Shown: in pieces, positions 32,422 to 45,029 of the stretch | Layout of the letters: each line of letters begins with the position of its first letter | How positions within the stretch are numbered: position 1 is the stretch's first letter | NCBI GenBank assembly: GCA_034096865.1 | Contig: JAWQFJ010001145.1 | Location: forward strand, 113,501-177,500 | Direction: 5' to 3' | Source: Theodoxus fluviatilis | Lineage: Eukaryota > Mollusca > Gastropoda > Cycloneritida > Neritidae | Length of the DNA: 64,000 nucleotides | Position numbers and translations under genes: made by a program | Notes under the pieces: model-generated | Seen by the model: the letters and a program-made list of their open reading frames with translations, nothing else | The model's database searches: none | What the model was told of the DNA's origin: nothing

Positions 32422-35400
32422 ATGGCAACGTGCTCTGCTGCTTCGACTTTGATTACTTTGAGTCAGCTTAGAAATTTGGTAAGTATTCAATGAAATGAAA
32501 ATGCCTTTTTGCAGTAAATGTTGTTATAAGATTATTAGTAAGCTGTAGGAGCAAAGGTTCGCTGCAAATATTGTAATTTTAGGTAATCGGTACACTGAGG
32601 CGAACTGCTATGTCGACATTGACTAACCTATGGCGACATGCCTCATGAAAACATTAACTGCATCTTTTAATCGATTAATATACTGACCATAACTTATAAT
32701 ACTTGTCAATAAGTAGTTCATATTGCTGTTTATTTAATTGTAACGTTTGATGGTCTGTTGTGGATTAGATATGCGCTCTCATACTTATAAACAATTTTGC
32801 AAGGGAGGTAACCAGCCCAATATTGCAGCTAGTCTAGTGCCATTGGAAAATGTACTTCAAGCTGCTGTCGTGTCACATAAAAGTAATAGTTTTTCCTCTT
32901 GGAATAAATTATGGCATTTGCTAATTCTTTTCATTTGACATTTTCTACAGATGCTTCTCCTGAATTTGATGACCTGAGACAAGCTTTCTTCGCATCAGGA
33001 CCTGGAAGACATAAGGATGTTTACCGATCATTGCAAAACGAACTGCTATTGCAAGTTTTTCTCCTGAAGGAAGAGGGTGGGAAATCATGACCTCATGTAG
33101 AGGCATTTGTGCAAAAAGTCACAAGACACAATGATGTCCCCAAAGACAGACTGCGTACATTGACAGAAAAGGCTGTAGGAGAACTAAACCATCAGACTCT
33201 TGAATCTCTTGACACATTCCTTGGTATGAAGGTAGATATTGATGCCATTGGAGACCATCTTGCAACAGCAGGATTCACAAAAGCATCATTGTTGACTTCA
33301 ACATTTGAAGTTAGGGAGTCCATGCCATCTAATGGACTTTTGATAGAGTTAGCACGAGTGCAACAAAAGCACAACGTGTCATCTGAGACATTTCTTCAGT
33401 GGTTCTGCAGATTGACTGGCGCCTCTACAGCTCTGCCACCAGGAACAAGCCAGAAATTCCACAAGACTGTACTTTTAGTAACAACTCAGTTGAAGAAGCT
33501 TCAGAAGAACAAAGCAAAAAAGGATGGAGCTGATGCACTTCAAGGACAGTGAGAGTGAACCAGAGTGTGGCAGTGAGAAAACTGAGAATCTTGGAGGCCT
33601 GCATTCACAGCTTTCAATGTTGCGTCGCCAGCTCCAAGACAAAGAGGAAGAGTGCCAATCCCTCCAACAGAAAGTCAATGTTTTGGCAGGTGAACAAAAA
33701 GCAACATTTCATAAACTGCAGTTGACCACCAACACCAATTCTACACTTGAACTTCAATTACTTGATGAAAAGAACGAAACATCCAAGTTGAAACAAGAGT
33801 GTGATGCTCTTCAAGCAGAATTGAAGGCAAAGGACACAGAACTGAAGTCCATGAAAAGGGAAAATGTTGCTAGAAGACTTAAAAGAATGCAACGTTTGAA
33901 TGCAATCTTGACATCTGCACTCCAGAGAGCCCCAAAAAGCAAGTTCACAACAAAACGAGCATACAACCAAAGACATTACTTCCAAAAGAAGTTGTTCGGG
34001 ACTGAAAACAAGAAAAATGTGGAAAAACAACAGAAAGTACATTTCCAAGAAGAACACGACTCTCTTTGCAAGCGTGTCGCTGAACTTGAGGCAGAAGTGG
34101 AAGACAAGATTGTGAGATTGAAGGATCCAGACAGGCTATTTCACAGATGTGGCGAAAGTCTGTATGATGAAATTGCAGCAGAACGGTGTGGGAGGGTCAT
34201 TGAGACCGTATGTCGAACAGTATTGAATGCCCGGGTCCCCGAGACTGATTTTCCTTCTGCACAAAGTGTTGGCCGTTGTGTTGATGCTGGGCAGGTGCTT
34301 AGCAAAATGCAAGTTGCAGAATCAATTTCCAACAGCGACAGGTTTGATTTGCACACTGATGGAACCACAAAAGGGGGAAAGAAAATTGTCACCCAGCAAG
34401 TTACCACCAACAATGGACAGATATTTTCCTGTGGTTACACAGTTGTAGCTTCAGAGACAGCTGATACACTTGTAGATGTTGCAGCATCACTCCTTGAAGA
34501 ACTGACTATTGTCTATAAGACCGATGAAGAGAAACATGAAAAATTTCTAGAATTTCTACAAAAGCTGAGTGGGCTTATGTCTGACAGAGCCGCTGTGATG
34601 AAACGTTTCAATTCAAGGTTCAGTGACCTGAGAAGTGAAATTCTGCAGATAGACAACCAGGATGAGGTGGCATTCTTGTTTTGTAATGCACATTTTCTCC
34701 TTGGACTTTCAAGCTCTGTGGAGAAAATGTTCAAGGATCTGAGTGATGCTGATGGACGCAGGATTGGAAGAGACCCGATTGACAAGTTCTTGCGGGGTGC
34801 CAAGAAAGAACACCCAGCAACATGTTACATTTGTGAGGCATGCGCATGTTTGGGCCCAAGAGGTGATGAATGATATATGGATGTAGAGAGAACTGTCTGG
34901 CGTACTGTCTAATGAACAATATTGGCAGCTCTATAACATCGTTCAAAGCAAACAGATTCAATCACCTGTTTCAGGCTGCAGCTTCTCTTCACCATCATCA
35001 GCATGACATCCATTTGTTTTTGGCAGACTTGTCAGACTTGAACTGGAAGTAGGAGGGACTCCTTCACGACTCCTCTTGCATTGACCTTGGCAATTATCTC
35101 ATTGCCTTGGGTCTTCTCTTCTACCGACTCACAGGACCCTACTGGTTGCTTCTGGGCAAAGGCGGCTAATACCTTGACTTCTAGCTCCATGTTGTTCAGA
35201 TGAAGGACTTCTTGCAACGGTACAATATTTTCATTTTTACATACAACTACAGCAAAACTAATTTACATGAACTCCAATATCTTGAAGTTATGTGTAATTA
35301 CCTTCAGAATTGTGATATTAATACTTCAGACTGCAGTACATATTCTTAATTATATCATTTACTGTTGTGTTTACATGAAAGTATATTGAGTTTGACACTC

Positions 35401-37690
35401 TTACATGTTTACAGGTGGAAGGATGATCCACATGATGCCTTTGCTGTCATTACTTTGATGGTCTCTTCGATGTGGACATGGGCTGCAACAATGATCCCAT
35501 CTTTCAGTAAGTATTAGGAGTTAGGGGGAAATTAAGCATTTTTCATCATACCGTGGCTTATGGTTCAAGACATTTCATTATTTGGCATTAACCCTCACAC
35601 TGTAGTACTAGTAAACTTTCTTTTTTCTGTATTTAAGGTCACTTATCACTGTGTGTTACGGTTCAGCCTTTGTTCCATTTTCTGTATTGTTTGAAACGAT
35701 TCGCCATGTCAATGTTTTGGCGGGAACAAGTTGAGCTTTGCACTGAGACCGGTTTGAACCGGCTGTTTTTAAAATTATCAGTGATGCAACAATGATTTGA
35801 TTGGTTGGAGGTGGTGGCGCATGAGCTGTGGGTGACTCGAGTTGAGAACGCTGGAATTATGTAATTCAGTTGACTCTGGGAATGTCGTTATGAGCAGAAG
35901 TATTTTCGAGCAGCTCCGTGTTGAGATGAAACACGTTAAAATTATAATCCTCCCCAGACCATCTGATAGGTTGTATCAAGAAGAACAGTGTCCTCTATGA
36001 ATGAAAAACAAGTTCCGCCTGACTATGAAGCCTAGTTCATCGCCGGGAAAGTTCATCGTTGGTGCACTTAAAAAGTTCGTGTTTGTTCGGGCAAATGTGT
36101 GAGCCCGCTGTGTCTATGGCCTTTTGATCCTCTCCTTTCGATGTAGAGTCTTGAGAGAGTGTGTGCTTATGAATGCCCATTTCTGAGTGGACATCGTTTT
36201 GGGCAGGAGTTTCGTCGTTGGAAAGTTCGAGAAGCGTCATCGCCTATCTGTGTGAACTTGTGAGTAACTCTGGGTCAACTTTGGTTTCGGGTCAGTGAAA
36301 TTAATCCTCTACTTTTTAGTCAGAGAGTAGACCGATAGAATTGATTGACATTTTCGTTCATATTGCCTTGAATTTGATTTCACTCATGATTAAGTCTGAT
36401 TAAAGAAAATCCTTAATGAACATTGTGTCACGTCATGCGAGCGTGAGACAAGAGTGAGTGAAGTAATTATCCCCCCTCCCCTAGTGATACCCCTAGACAA
36501 GAAAACAGAAAGAATTTGATAATTGTATGAGTGTGGGAGTTGATACTGTGCCTGAGGATCGACAAGATGCTGTCAAGGTTCACCTGCATGCGCTGTGTGG
36601 CAGATTTCAAAAGGCTGTCGAAGAGCAACTGAATGACTTCCTTCCTGATGGCAAGTACCACAACGTGCAGGATCCTGAACTACGGCAAAAGCTTCAGCAC
36701 TCCAAGCTGTCAAACCTGGTGTCAGAGCAGTCTTTTGGGGACCTTGATTATTCTGTCTTCAAGAGAAGGAATGCATCAGCCCACCTTCACAGCTCGATCA
36801 ACATGATGCAGCGCAACAAAACAATGACAGTCTGGTTTTGCGCTTTGTCACCAGAAGAACAGAAGGCAGCACTTCAAAGAGAGTCAGCACTGCATGAAAA
36901 GTTGAGAAAAAAGAAAAGAACTGAGGAGAAGGCAGCCTTGGAAAAGAGGAAGGAGCTCATGCAGGAGGCCAATGCAAAGAGAAACGCTCTTGAAGGAAAA
37001 CGAAGACTAAAAAAACTGTCTGTTCTTGAGCAGTTGCAAAAGCATCAAGGACCATGTACATCTCCAGCAGATGTGAAACGCGTTCTTTGCAGTTGCGATT
37101 CAGTAGGAAAAAAAAAGAAGGCAATCCAGGCAGAACTACAGTATCAGAAAATGATTCTAGGCCACAAGTCACCCCTTCTTGTGATTACCAAGAAGCTGCC
37201 CCAGCTCATTTCCAACCTGTCCCAGTTTCTTGGTGGATCAGTCAGCGACAGTGGAAGCAACTTGGAGTCACAGGCAGAAGGTCCACCACCAAAAAGTAGA
37301 CATATGCAAGTACTAGGTGAAACTGAAAGTGACACTGAAGACGATGATGAGAATGTAGAGGAGGAAGAGGAGAATGCAGAACTTCCAGAAGAGGATGATG
37401 TTTCAGTTCCAATTCCAGATTTGAACTTTCGCTTTGAGAGAGCTGGTGGCTTTGTTGCTGTGGGATATGAAGAAGATTTTTTTTGTAGGAGAGATAGAAG
37501 AAGTTTTGAGTGAGGACAAAGGTGTTATAAATTTCAGGTCGCACAATGGAACTGTTTTCAAGTGACCGAACAACCCAGATAGAGCAAGCATGGAGGCAAG
37601 ATTTGTCCTCGCTGCTGACCTCCTACTCTATCTGCCGTGATGTTCTGAAGAGCCTGGAACACAAGTACAGAGCTTTCAGGCTGATGTACT
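32422..37690 (+). pseudogene. C-encoded homologue of the B protein, multiply broken
   Basis: Exon 1 (32422-32478) starts MATCSAASTLITLSQ but is one base short of the phase seen in A and B. Exon 2 starts at 32951 (DLRQAFFASGPGRH) and has an in-frame TGA at 33088. The frame shifts in an A-run near 33515 into the coiled coil, then runs open to 34873 through FDLHTDGTTKGGKK, GLMSDRAAVMKRF and FLFCNAHFLLG. It shifts again at GDE (34870), continues FKANRFNHLFQAAASLHHHQ with no introns where B has three, and has stops near 35168. An intron (about 35219-35414) and a larger one (about 35508-36526) follow. The C-terminal exon (36527-37513) has QLNDFLPDGKYHN, a coiled coil, an acidic tract and FVAVGYEEDFF, then a T-run frameshift and a TGA. 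Confidence 0.8.
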
Positions 37691-37906
37691 TTACTGCTTA
37701 ACTTGATACTTACCAAGGTTGGAAACTATCATCTGTAGGAGGGGATGGGGGGGGGGGGGGGGGGATTTTATATTTTTTTTTTGCAAATGGTTGGAATGTT
37801 GTGTTGTTGCATGCCACTGGCAAGGCCTTGAAAAAACAATCACAGAACACTTTTAATTTTGACAATCGGACAGTAATTGTGCATTGTACAGCCAAATGAA
37901 GTTTAT

Positions 37907-38105
37907 CCCTCCAGGTTTACTGGAGGTCCTACAGACTTTATCTGTCTGTCTGTGTGTGTGTCTGTCTGTCCCGACTTAACGGCTTATATCTCAAAAACTA
38001 CTGGACGGATTTCCTTGAGATTTTGCCCACTAACTGGAAGTTAGGTCCGATTGAATGTATCAAATTTTCAGAATCGAGGCTTGAAGAGAAAGTGGTTTTT
38101 TAAGG
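37907..38105. repeat. Inverted copy of the ~190-bp hairpin repeat
   Basis: Reverse complement of 20551-20745. It starts TCCCTCCAGGTTTACTGGAG and includes a (TGTC)n tract. Confidence 0.7.
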
Positions 38106-38129
38106 TCGTACACTCCAGAGCGCCTCCCC

Positions 38130-38880
38130 AAATATGCGGTTCATGGAATGGCGAAATTGCGTAATGTTTGACGTCATTAATAACGTTACGTCATTTGCAA
38201 GTAGAATTTTGAGGATAATGGATTTCGTACACTCAGAAGCACCTCCCTCGATAGTCAATAGATGTAAGAGCCTAATCGAGTCAAACTCTTTTCCTACGTT
38301 CACAAAACAACATTTGGCTTCTTTGTATTATGAACGTCTACCAGCAGACGCAAAAAAGCGATGCTACGCTGTGTTGGCGTCAAATTCATTCCATTTGTGA
38401 AACCGGTAAAGTATATGTACCATCTAGATCGTTGCCTTCGCTGGTTAAAAGCCTGGAAGTGGAATCGCCCAGCGAACTAACTGAAAGTTCGACACAATCA
38501 CGCGGCACTGTTGTACATTTGCAGTCAACGTAAGATCTCGTACGACGATTTGATTCAAGGCCTAGTGCTAATTGTTTTGATGGTCTGGTCTCAGTGTCAC
38601 AAAAATATGATGATTTAATCAATCCCTGACCCGGAAATGTTGGGGACAACGACCATTTCAGCGTAATGACATCGAGTCAAACAGAGTTATCTTTCCTACT
38701 TCAGCAAAACGCTTCGATATATGTTGAACCTCTACCAGCAGACGCCAAAATGCGATACTACGAGAAGAATATTGACGTTGATGGGTTAGATCCGTATGAA
38801 ATACCAAACAGTTCATGCTATCATCCATTTTTCTACAATTTACAGTGCAAAATACGAACCACGGGGGTTTATGAAAAGGT
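38130..38880 (+). pseudogene. Remnant of an unidentified repetitive gene, duplicated motif
   Basis: Two related peptides occur ~390 bp apart: HLASLYYERLPADAKKRCYA (about 38310) and ASIYVEPLPADAKMRYYEKN (about 38710), the second followed by DGLDPYEIP. The shared LPADAK-R-Y pattern shows a diverged tandem duplication of a coding segment. I have seen this pattern in repetitive invertebrate proteins but cannot name the family. Confidence 0.4.
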
Positions 38881-38914
38881 CGTTATAAATGCTTCACATA
38901 CATACAAGTTTTCA

Positions 38915-39150
38915 ATGGCACAGTTGGTAGAGCATTGGGCTCTTGGTCATGCATGACCAGGTTCGATTCTGCGCTGAAACTTTTTTTTCTTCTCTTTTTT
39001 CGAGGGGTTGTGGGTTCGAACCCGACCTGGTTTTTTGTGTTTGTGTGTGTGTGCGTTTTTTCCTCCTCTTTTCTCGGAGGCTGCGGGTTCGAACCCAATT
39101 TTTTTTTCTCTCCAAAACCTGGAGGTTCAGCGCCAGCGGTTTTTATCTAC
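38915..39150 (+). repeat. tRNA-derived SINE, plus orientation
   Basis: ATGGCACAGTTGGTAGAGC is an A-box-containing tRNA head, GGGCTCTTGG resembles a tRNA-Lys anticodon loop, and AGGTTCGATTCTG is the B box. Two further GGGTTCGAACCC modules follow, each after a T-run, then AAACCTGGAGGTTCAGCGCC shared with 19265-19525. No stable tRNA acceptor stem is seen. Confidence 0.65.
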
Positions 39151-39349
39151 ATAATGTATCTTTCGGCCATGGTGCAAATTTGCTCAAGTAGCTACTTTTT
39201 ATGCCTGTGAAAAACTTTGCAGTTTTGATTGCCTGAAAAAAAGGGTCACTGTACACATGCAGTACAACAGATTCTGTAAATTTGAGCTTGTTCTTTGGAA
39301 CAGGTAGCATTATATAGCTTCTAAAAATCAGCCATCGTAAAATTTGACA

Positions 39350-40190
39350 ACAAGAAGGGCAAAGCCCATACAACTCACATGCTTGACCTTGACCTTTACA
39401 TGACCTTGACCTTCAGGTGACCTTCAAGGTCAAGGCCAAACAACTACACCTAGCAATGACATCATACACTAAACTAAGGAATGCTTTACACATTTTTCCT
39501 ACCAAAATACATGTGGCCTTGACCCAAGGTCAAGGTCATCCAAGGTCATGCAACACAAAGCTGTTAATTCAAGACATAGGAAGCACAATGGTGCTTATTG
39601 GCACTTTCTACCATGAGATATGGTCACTTTTAGTGGTTCACTACCCCATTTTGGTCACATTTCATAAGGGTCAAAGTGACCTTGACCTTGATGATATGTG
39701 ACCAAATGTGTCTTATGATGAAAGTATAACATGTGCCCCACATAATTATTAAGTTTGAAACAGTTATCTTCCATAGTTCAGGGTCAAGGTCACTTCAAAA
39801 TATGTATACAATCCAACTTTGAAGAGCTCCTGTGACCTTGACCTTGAAGCAAGGTCAACCAAACTGGTATCAAAATATAGGGCTTACTTTGCCCTATATA
39901 CCATGTATAGGTGAGGTATCCAATCTCAAAAACTTCAGAGAAAATTGAGAAAATGTGAAAAATGGCTGTTTTTAAACAACATTTATGGCTCCTGCGACCT
40001 TGACCTTGAAGCAAGGTCAAGTCACTATGTATGTTTTCTGAGGCCTTGTCATCATACACCATCATGCCAAATTGGGTGTTGATAGACTTAATAGTCTCTG
40101 AGAAAAATCCAACGTTTAAGTTTTTTACGCCCGGACGGACGACACGGGTGAGTAAATAGACTCACTTTTGCTTCGCATGTGAGTCAAAAA
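39350..40190. mobile_element. TCAAGGTCA-rich repeat, copy 5, inside C
   Basis: Full-length copy from ACAAGAAGGGCAAAG to GTGAGTCAAAAA, 164 bp from the right end of C. It is younger than C. Confidence 0.85.
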
Positions 40191-40877
40191 TGATGAAAAA
40201 CGTCTGAACGTTTGCCGCATTTAACAGTACTTATCTCTGGTTCTATTAAAGCTAGAAACAAACTTTTTTTGTTGTGTTTGTATTTTTTCCCCTCTTCAAT
40301 TATGTAATAGTTATGATAGACCTGAAAAATCAAATTTTGCCATGCCTGTACCTACTATTAGTCTTTGTAGGCTTGCTCTCACAAAGCCTGACGGCACTTT
40401 CAATGTCTGGGGGAAAGGACCTGTTCCAGAATTTGTGGAAGGTTATGTCATGACTGTTTAATCAAACCTATAGACTACATGCAGTATATTATGCTTCGTC
40501 ATTGGCATGTCATCCCACCGTGTGAACATACAATTTATGGAGCATGCACACACACACATACTCACACACACTCCTATAGCTAAACACTAGACGGCTATTC
40601 ATATAACTGGCTAATGTGAATCTCTTTTCTTGACCATTGGCCACGCATTTACATCTAACTAGCATTCCTTGGCCTCAATATCAACATAAGTGGACTAAGT
40701 AATAGAGATTGCTTTGAATCTATTTGGGAAAAAGAGAAGGGAGCACTTGGAGCATGGTGGTGGTTAGTATAGCAGATGGTTAGTCCTGAACTTCTCACTC
40801 TGAAATCTGTAACCTTGGATTACACAATATGTCAAATGTTCCCGATAGCATCTTGTTGGTTAGCAGGTCATCATTAA

Positions 40878-41988
40878 CTCATTGCTTACGCAGCGCAAGC
40901 ACGTGTTGCGATGACGCCAACACCCTTTGGCTACGCAGCTCAACTACGTCTTGCGGTCGCCGTAATGAATTTTTCGTATCTCCGTGGCTGTTTCAAGGGA
41001 AGTAAATCGTACAGCTCTTTATTCTCTATCCAGCGTGTGTTCGCTGGAGTTACCTTTTCTTTAGTATAGTCCCCGTGAGAAAGCTAGATGTAGTAAAAGC
41101 TACGCTCACCCTACGTTGCGTTTTCGCGCTTGTCGACATGGCGTCGCGTTGTCGAAGGTGATCGAGCGGTGATGAAAATGACGAAGTATTAGAAGTGTGG
41201 ATGGAAGAAGGGTCTGATATTGAAGATCTAGGTGGATATTGGACTTCTGAAGAAGATCTTTATGATTCTGATGCGGAAATAGTCCCAGTCAACGAGAATG
41301 AAGCGGTGGCTGACAGCGAAGACGAATCGATTTCGTGGCTGAAAGCGAAAACGAATTGACTTCGTCGCCGTCGACGTCAGAAAGAGAGGAAGAGATAGAA
41401 ACGGTTTTTACAGCAGACACAGACATCGATTCCGATGCAGAGGATGCCGAAAACCTTCTCTACTCCTCCAATGAACTGTACCACACAAAAGAGGACTATG
41501 CCGAGTAGGGCGCCTTCTTTCTCTCAGGTCATTTGAGACTTTTCTTCTATTCAGACAGAGACAGATTGCAGTGAGTAAGTGTATATTTTCTGATTTCACC
41601 TCTCTGACTTGCTAAAAAAAAATCATTTTCAAGCATTTTTTTATCCTGTAGTCAATCATTCATCAATATAGTTTGATGTGGAAATACTGATTTCAGAACT
41701 GTTGTGCAAAATCTATCTCTTGACTATTAGTACAATACATTAGGTGTAAAAAAAAAGAAAATCAAAATTGCATGTACCTGGTGTTAAAAAACAAATTTCC
41801 CCAATTTCCTTACTGCATATTGTAACTATCCAGCACTTCAGCTAGAAAGTGCAAATGATTTTCTTTCTTGTGGTACCAAATATTAAACAGTTATTCAAAA
41901 TTTGGACTTTGTACGATTTTTTGAAAACTTAAAAAAACACTGCATACAGAGGTAAATTTCCTAATGCTATCCCTGCATAAGCAATGAG
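40878..41988 (+). mobile_element. piggyBac-like deletion derivative, CTCATTGCTTACGCAG ends
   Basis: TTAA at 40874-40877 and 41989-41992. The left end CTCATTGCTTACGCAG and right end CTGCATAAGCAATGAG are inverted. An ATG at about 41138 (MASRCRR then a stop) precedes an acidic reading frame with DEVLEVWMEEGSDIEDLGG and SEEDLYDSDAE, the typical N-terminus of piggyBac transposases. The catalytic domain is absent. Confidence 0.82.
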
Positions 41989-41992
41989 TTAA

Positions 41993-43717
41993 CCCTCTGG
42001 ACGCCATTACTTTTTCACGGTTTTTACTCCCTGCAGCCAGTTATTTTCTGGACGTGCACAAAAACCGAGACCCCTCTTCTGTTTAAAAATATACAATTAT
42101 TTTATTCTTTGCTATAGAGGCAAAATTTTTGGAGGAAGGATGGAAAATTGAATGCTCTCTCTGATAGACCCACTCAAATTTATGTCCATCCAGTACAATA
42201 TGATTTTTTTTTTAAAGAAGGGCAAAGCCCATACGACTCACATGCTTGACCTTGACCTTTACATGACCTTGACCTTCAGGTGGTCTTCAAGGTCAAACAA
42301 CTAAACCTAGCAATGACATCATACACTAAGAAATGCTTTACACATTTTTCCTAACAAAATACATGTGACCTTGACAAGGTCTTGCAACACAAAGCTGTTA
42401 ATTCAAGACATAAGAAGCACAATGGTGCTTATTGGCACTTTCTACCATGAGATATGGCCACTTTTAGTGGTTCACTACCCCATTTTGGTCACATTTCATA
42501 AGGTCAAAGTGACCTTGACCTTGATATGTGACCAAATGTGTCTCATGATGAAAGTATAACATGTGTACTACAATGTTATGAAGTTTGGAAGAGTTATCTT
42601 CCATAGTTCAGGGTCAAGGTCACTTCAAAATATGTATACAATCCAACTTTAAAGAGCTCATGTGACCTTGACCTTGAAGCAAGGTCATTCAAACTGGTAT
42701 CAAAAGATAGGGATTACTTTGCCCTATACACCATATATAGGTCAGGTATCCAATCTCAAAATCTTCAGAGAAAATTGGGAAAATGTGAGAAATGGCTGTT
42801 TTTTAAACAACATTTACGGCCCCTGCGACCTTGACGCAAGGTCAAGTCACTATGTATGTTTTTTGACGCCTTGTCATCATACACCATCATGCCAAATTGG
42901 GTGTTGATAGACTTAGTAGTCTCCTAGAAAAATCCAACGTTAAAGTTTTTCACTTACGCCTGGACGGACGAAACTGGTGAGTACATAGACTCACTTTTGC
43001 TTTGCATGTGAGTCAAAAAAAGAGACAACACAAAGAAATAAACGGGTCGAGTGACATCCTGCCACTGACTCACTCGAGAATAAATTCCCGCATCGCTTCC
43101 TTTCTTCGCTCTCACTTGACCAGCATAGCGATTCATTTCGTCGACCATCTAGGCAATGACTTCATCGTTGAAATGGAGATGAAAAGCATCCGATTCCGAT
43201 ATGTCGACGGGTACATGTTGAGAAAAAGGCGATGGTCTGTCACTCCAGCAACCATGAGTGGTCATACGCTTGGACTGGGCTGGTTCAACTTCGATTTCGT
43301 CATCAGTCAGTCTGTGGCAAACTCGACCAAATCTTCCTTTGTGAAGCCATGGAATTCTTCTTCCGAGTCAGAATCGAACAATATTTCCAAGATTCGCTCT
43401 TCATCAGGATCGAGCTCAGCCATTTCTGGGACAGCGTGCGCAATCGAAATCGCGCAGCAGCGTGTCAACCTCAAACGGTAACTTCAAAATTTGCTCTAAA
43501 TTCGCGCAATTGCAGTGAATAAATATGGTGACTGTTATTATGAAAGCGAGGCTCTTCTGCGCAGTCTTCATGCGTAGAGAGCTCTCACAATCCCAAGATT
43601 CATAGCAAACGGCGCCATATTCAAACATGCCTATCAGTTTGTCGCCTATAATCGCCGACGGCTGTGAGGGGAGGTAACTACGTCGGCGGTTATGACCGCC
43701 GACGGCGCACAGAGGGT
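41993..43717 (-). mobile_element. piggyBac-like deletion derivative, CCCTCTG ends
   Basis: Left TTAA 41989-41992 (shared with the previous element) and right TTAA 43718-43721. Ends CCCTCTGGACGCC and GGCGCACAGAGGG. On the minus strand near 43420-43310 an acidic peptide, MAELDPDEERILEILFDSDS, continues with EEEFHGFTKEDL, again a piggyBac-type N-terminus. It is opened by TCAAGGTCA-rich copy 6 (42214-43020). Confidence 0.75.
42214..43020. mobile_element. TCAAGGTCA-rich repeat, copy 6
   Basis: Starts AAAGAAGGGCAAAGCCC after a T-run and ends GTGAGTCAAAAAAA. It has several small deletions relative to copy 4. It lies within the TTAA element 41993-43717. Confidence 0.83.
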
Positions 43718-43862
43718 TTAAGTTCAAATGAGCATCTGAAGGGCACACACATATCAGCAAGAGCAGCAGGTTCATAAGATAATGTTAAAATGAAACTAGG
43801 CATGAAGCATCCGAGATAAAGATGATGTGTGCTACGCATGATGTAAAAAATTACTGTCTATT

Positions 43863-43867
<5 letters not shown>

Positions 43868-43899
<32 letters not shown>
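43868..43899. repeat. (CA)n microsatellite
   Basis: 16 CA units in calcineurin intron 3. Confidence 0.92.
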
Positions 43900-43902
<3 letters not shown>

Positions 43903-45029
43903 TCGATGGCAGCACAGCACTCAAAAACATGAAAATAACTTGATAGGCCAAAGATTTTCTTACAGTTCTGTCACTGCAGGAACCAGTGTTATGTTGGTGT
44001 ATGACAATGTAAAGATCATTAAAATTCTGGCTAGCTTGTCCTGCAATCTGCAACCAGTGGCAAGTCAAGCCTGGAAGGCTTGAAAGTTGCAGCATGTTAA
44101 GTATCTCCCACATATACTCATCAAGGCAGTTATGCACCTCTCCAAACACTCTAGACTCTTGGGTAATTAATGACATTTGCTTGTTGCTCTCACTTCTTTG
44201 CTACCTAAGTTCTTTGGTAGCAGGAACTACAATCTTGAAATGCGCTTTTCTTCATTTACAGAGGAAAAAAAATCCACATCAGTTATGATGCAGTCATCAA
44301 TCCTGCAGTTTACTACTATGATAGATAACAAAATGTTCAAGTATGATTAGATACAAGTTCTTTTGACTGCATGGTTGGGATAGGTGACCAAACCTATGCA
44401 TTTCATGTTGTACAAAATGAGTACTACACCCGCATAGACCACTTTAAAGTAAGCAACAAAGTTCTAAGCAACTCAAATTTTTGCATTGTGCCCTTTTTTC
44501 TCCAGTACATGGGCAAATTACGAAAACATTGACAAACATGTACCCTGTTTAGCTCACTTTCTCCAGAATCTTACCACTCTTAATTTTCATGAGAATGAGA
44601 TGTTAATGACACAACCTTGGACCACAATATCTGGGGATTCCTTTAATTAAGAAAGCAAGTGTACAACATATTCCTTTCTGAATACCAAGATTAGTTTAAT
44701 CTCAACATCAACTTGTCCCCCTTCAAAACCATGCAATCTCTCCTATACATCCTTTCACAGGAGAAAGAACATTTCCTATTGAAGATTATAAAGTCTTGTG
44801 TTCCTGGCTGCAGTATGTGGTAGCTTAGAAAGTCCTGACACTATTCACCACTACAGCATCCACCCTCACTCCCCCACAAAAAATCTGACTTTTCTGCAAG
44901 ATGTATGCAACACTGTGTTCATACTCCCTGTCACAGCTGCAAGAGGGAAGAAGAAAGCCTTATCAGAATGCAGTCTTAGATATGCAGTGGCAGCAGCTCA
45001 GAGCCTAAGGCAATCTGTGATTTACTTAC
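43900..45029. other. Intron 3 sequence upstream of the exon 3 donor, nothing recognised
   Basis: No repeat match within the window, no domain and no RNA feature recognised. Confidence 0.5.

Larger units (their letters stand above)
31806..40354 (+). mobile_element. Transposon C (TAGGTA family), decayed
   Basis: The left end TAGGTACCGGCAGG (31806) and right end GCCTGTACCTA (40354) are imperfect inverted repeats, flanked by identical 7-mers CTATTAG (31799-31805 and 40355-40361). The flanks outside belong to the GATGGA/GTAGGCTAT repeat, whose intact copy at 672-805 shows the unoccupied site. C carries a broken homologue of the B gene (32422-37690). In its 3' part it contains an inverted ~190-bp repeat, a SINE and TCAAGGTCA-rich copy 5. 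Confidence 0.9.

Noticed and set aside
38915..39010. Functional tRNA-Lys gene
   Set aside because: A and B boxes are present but stems do not pair well and further B-box modules follow, so a SINE head is the better reading.
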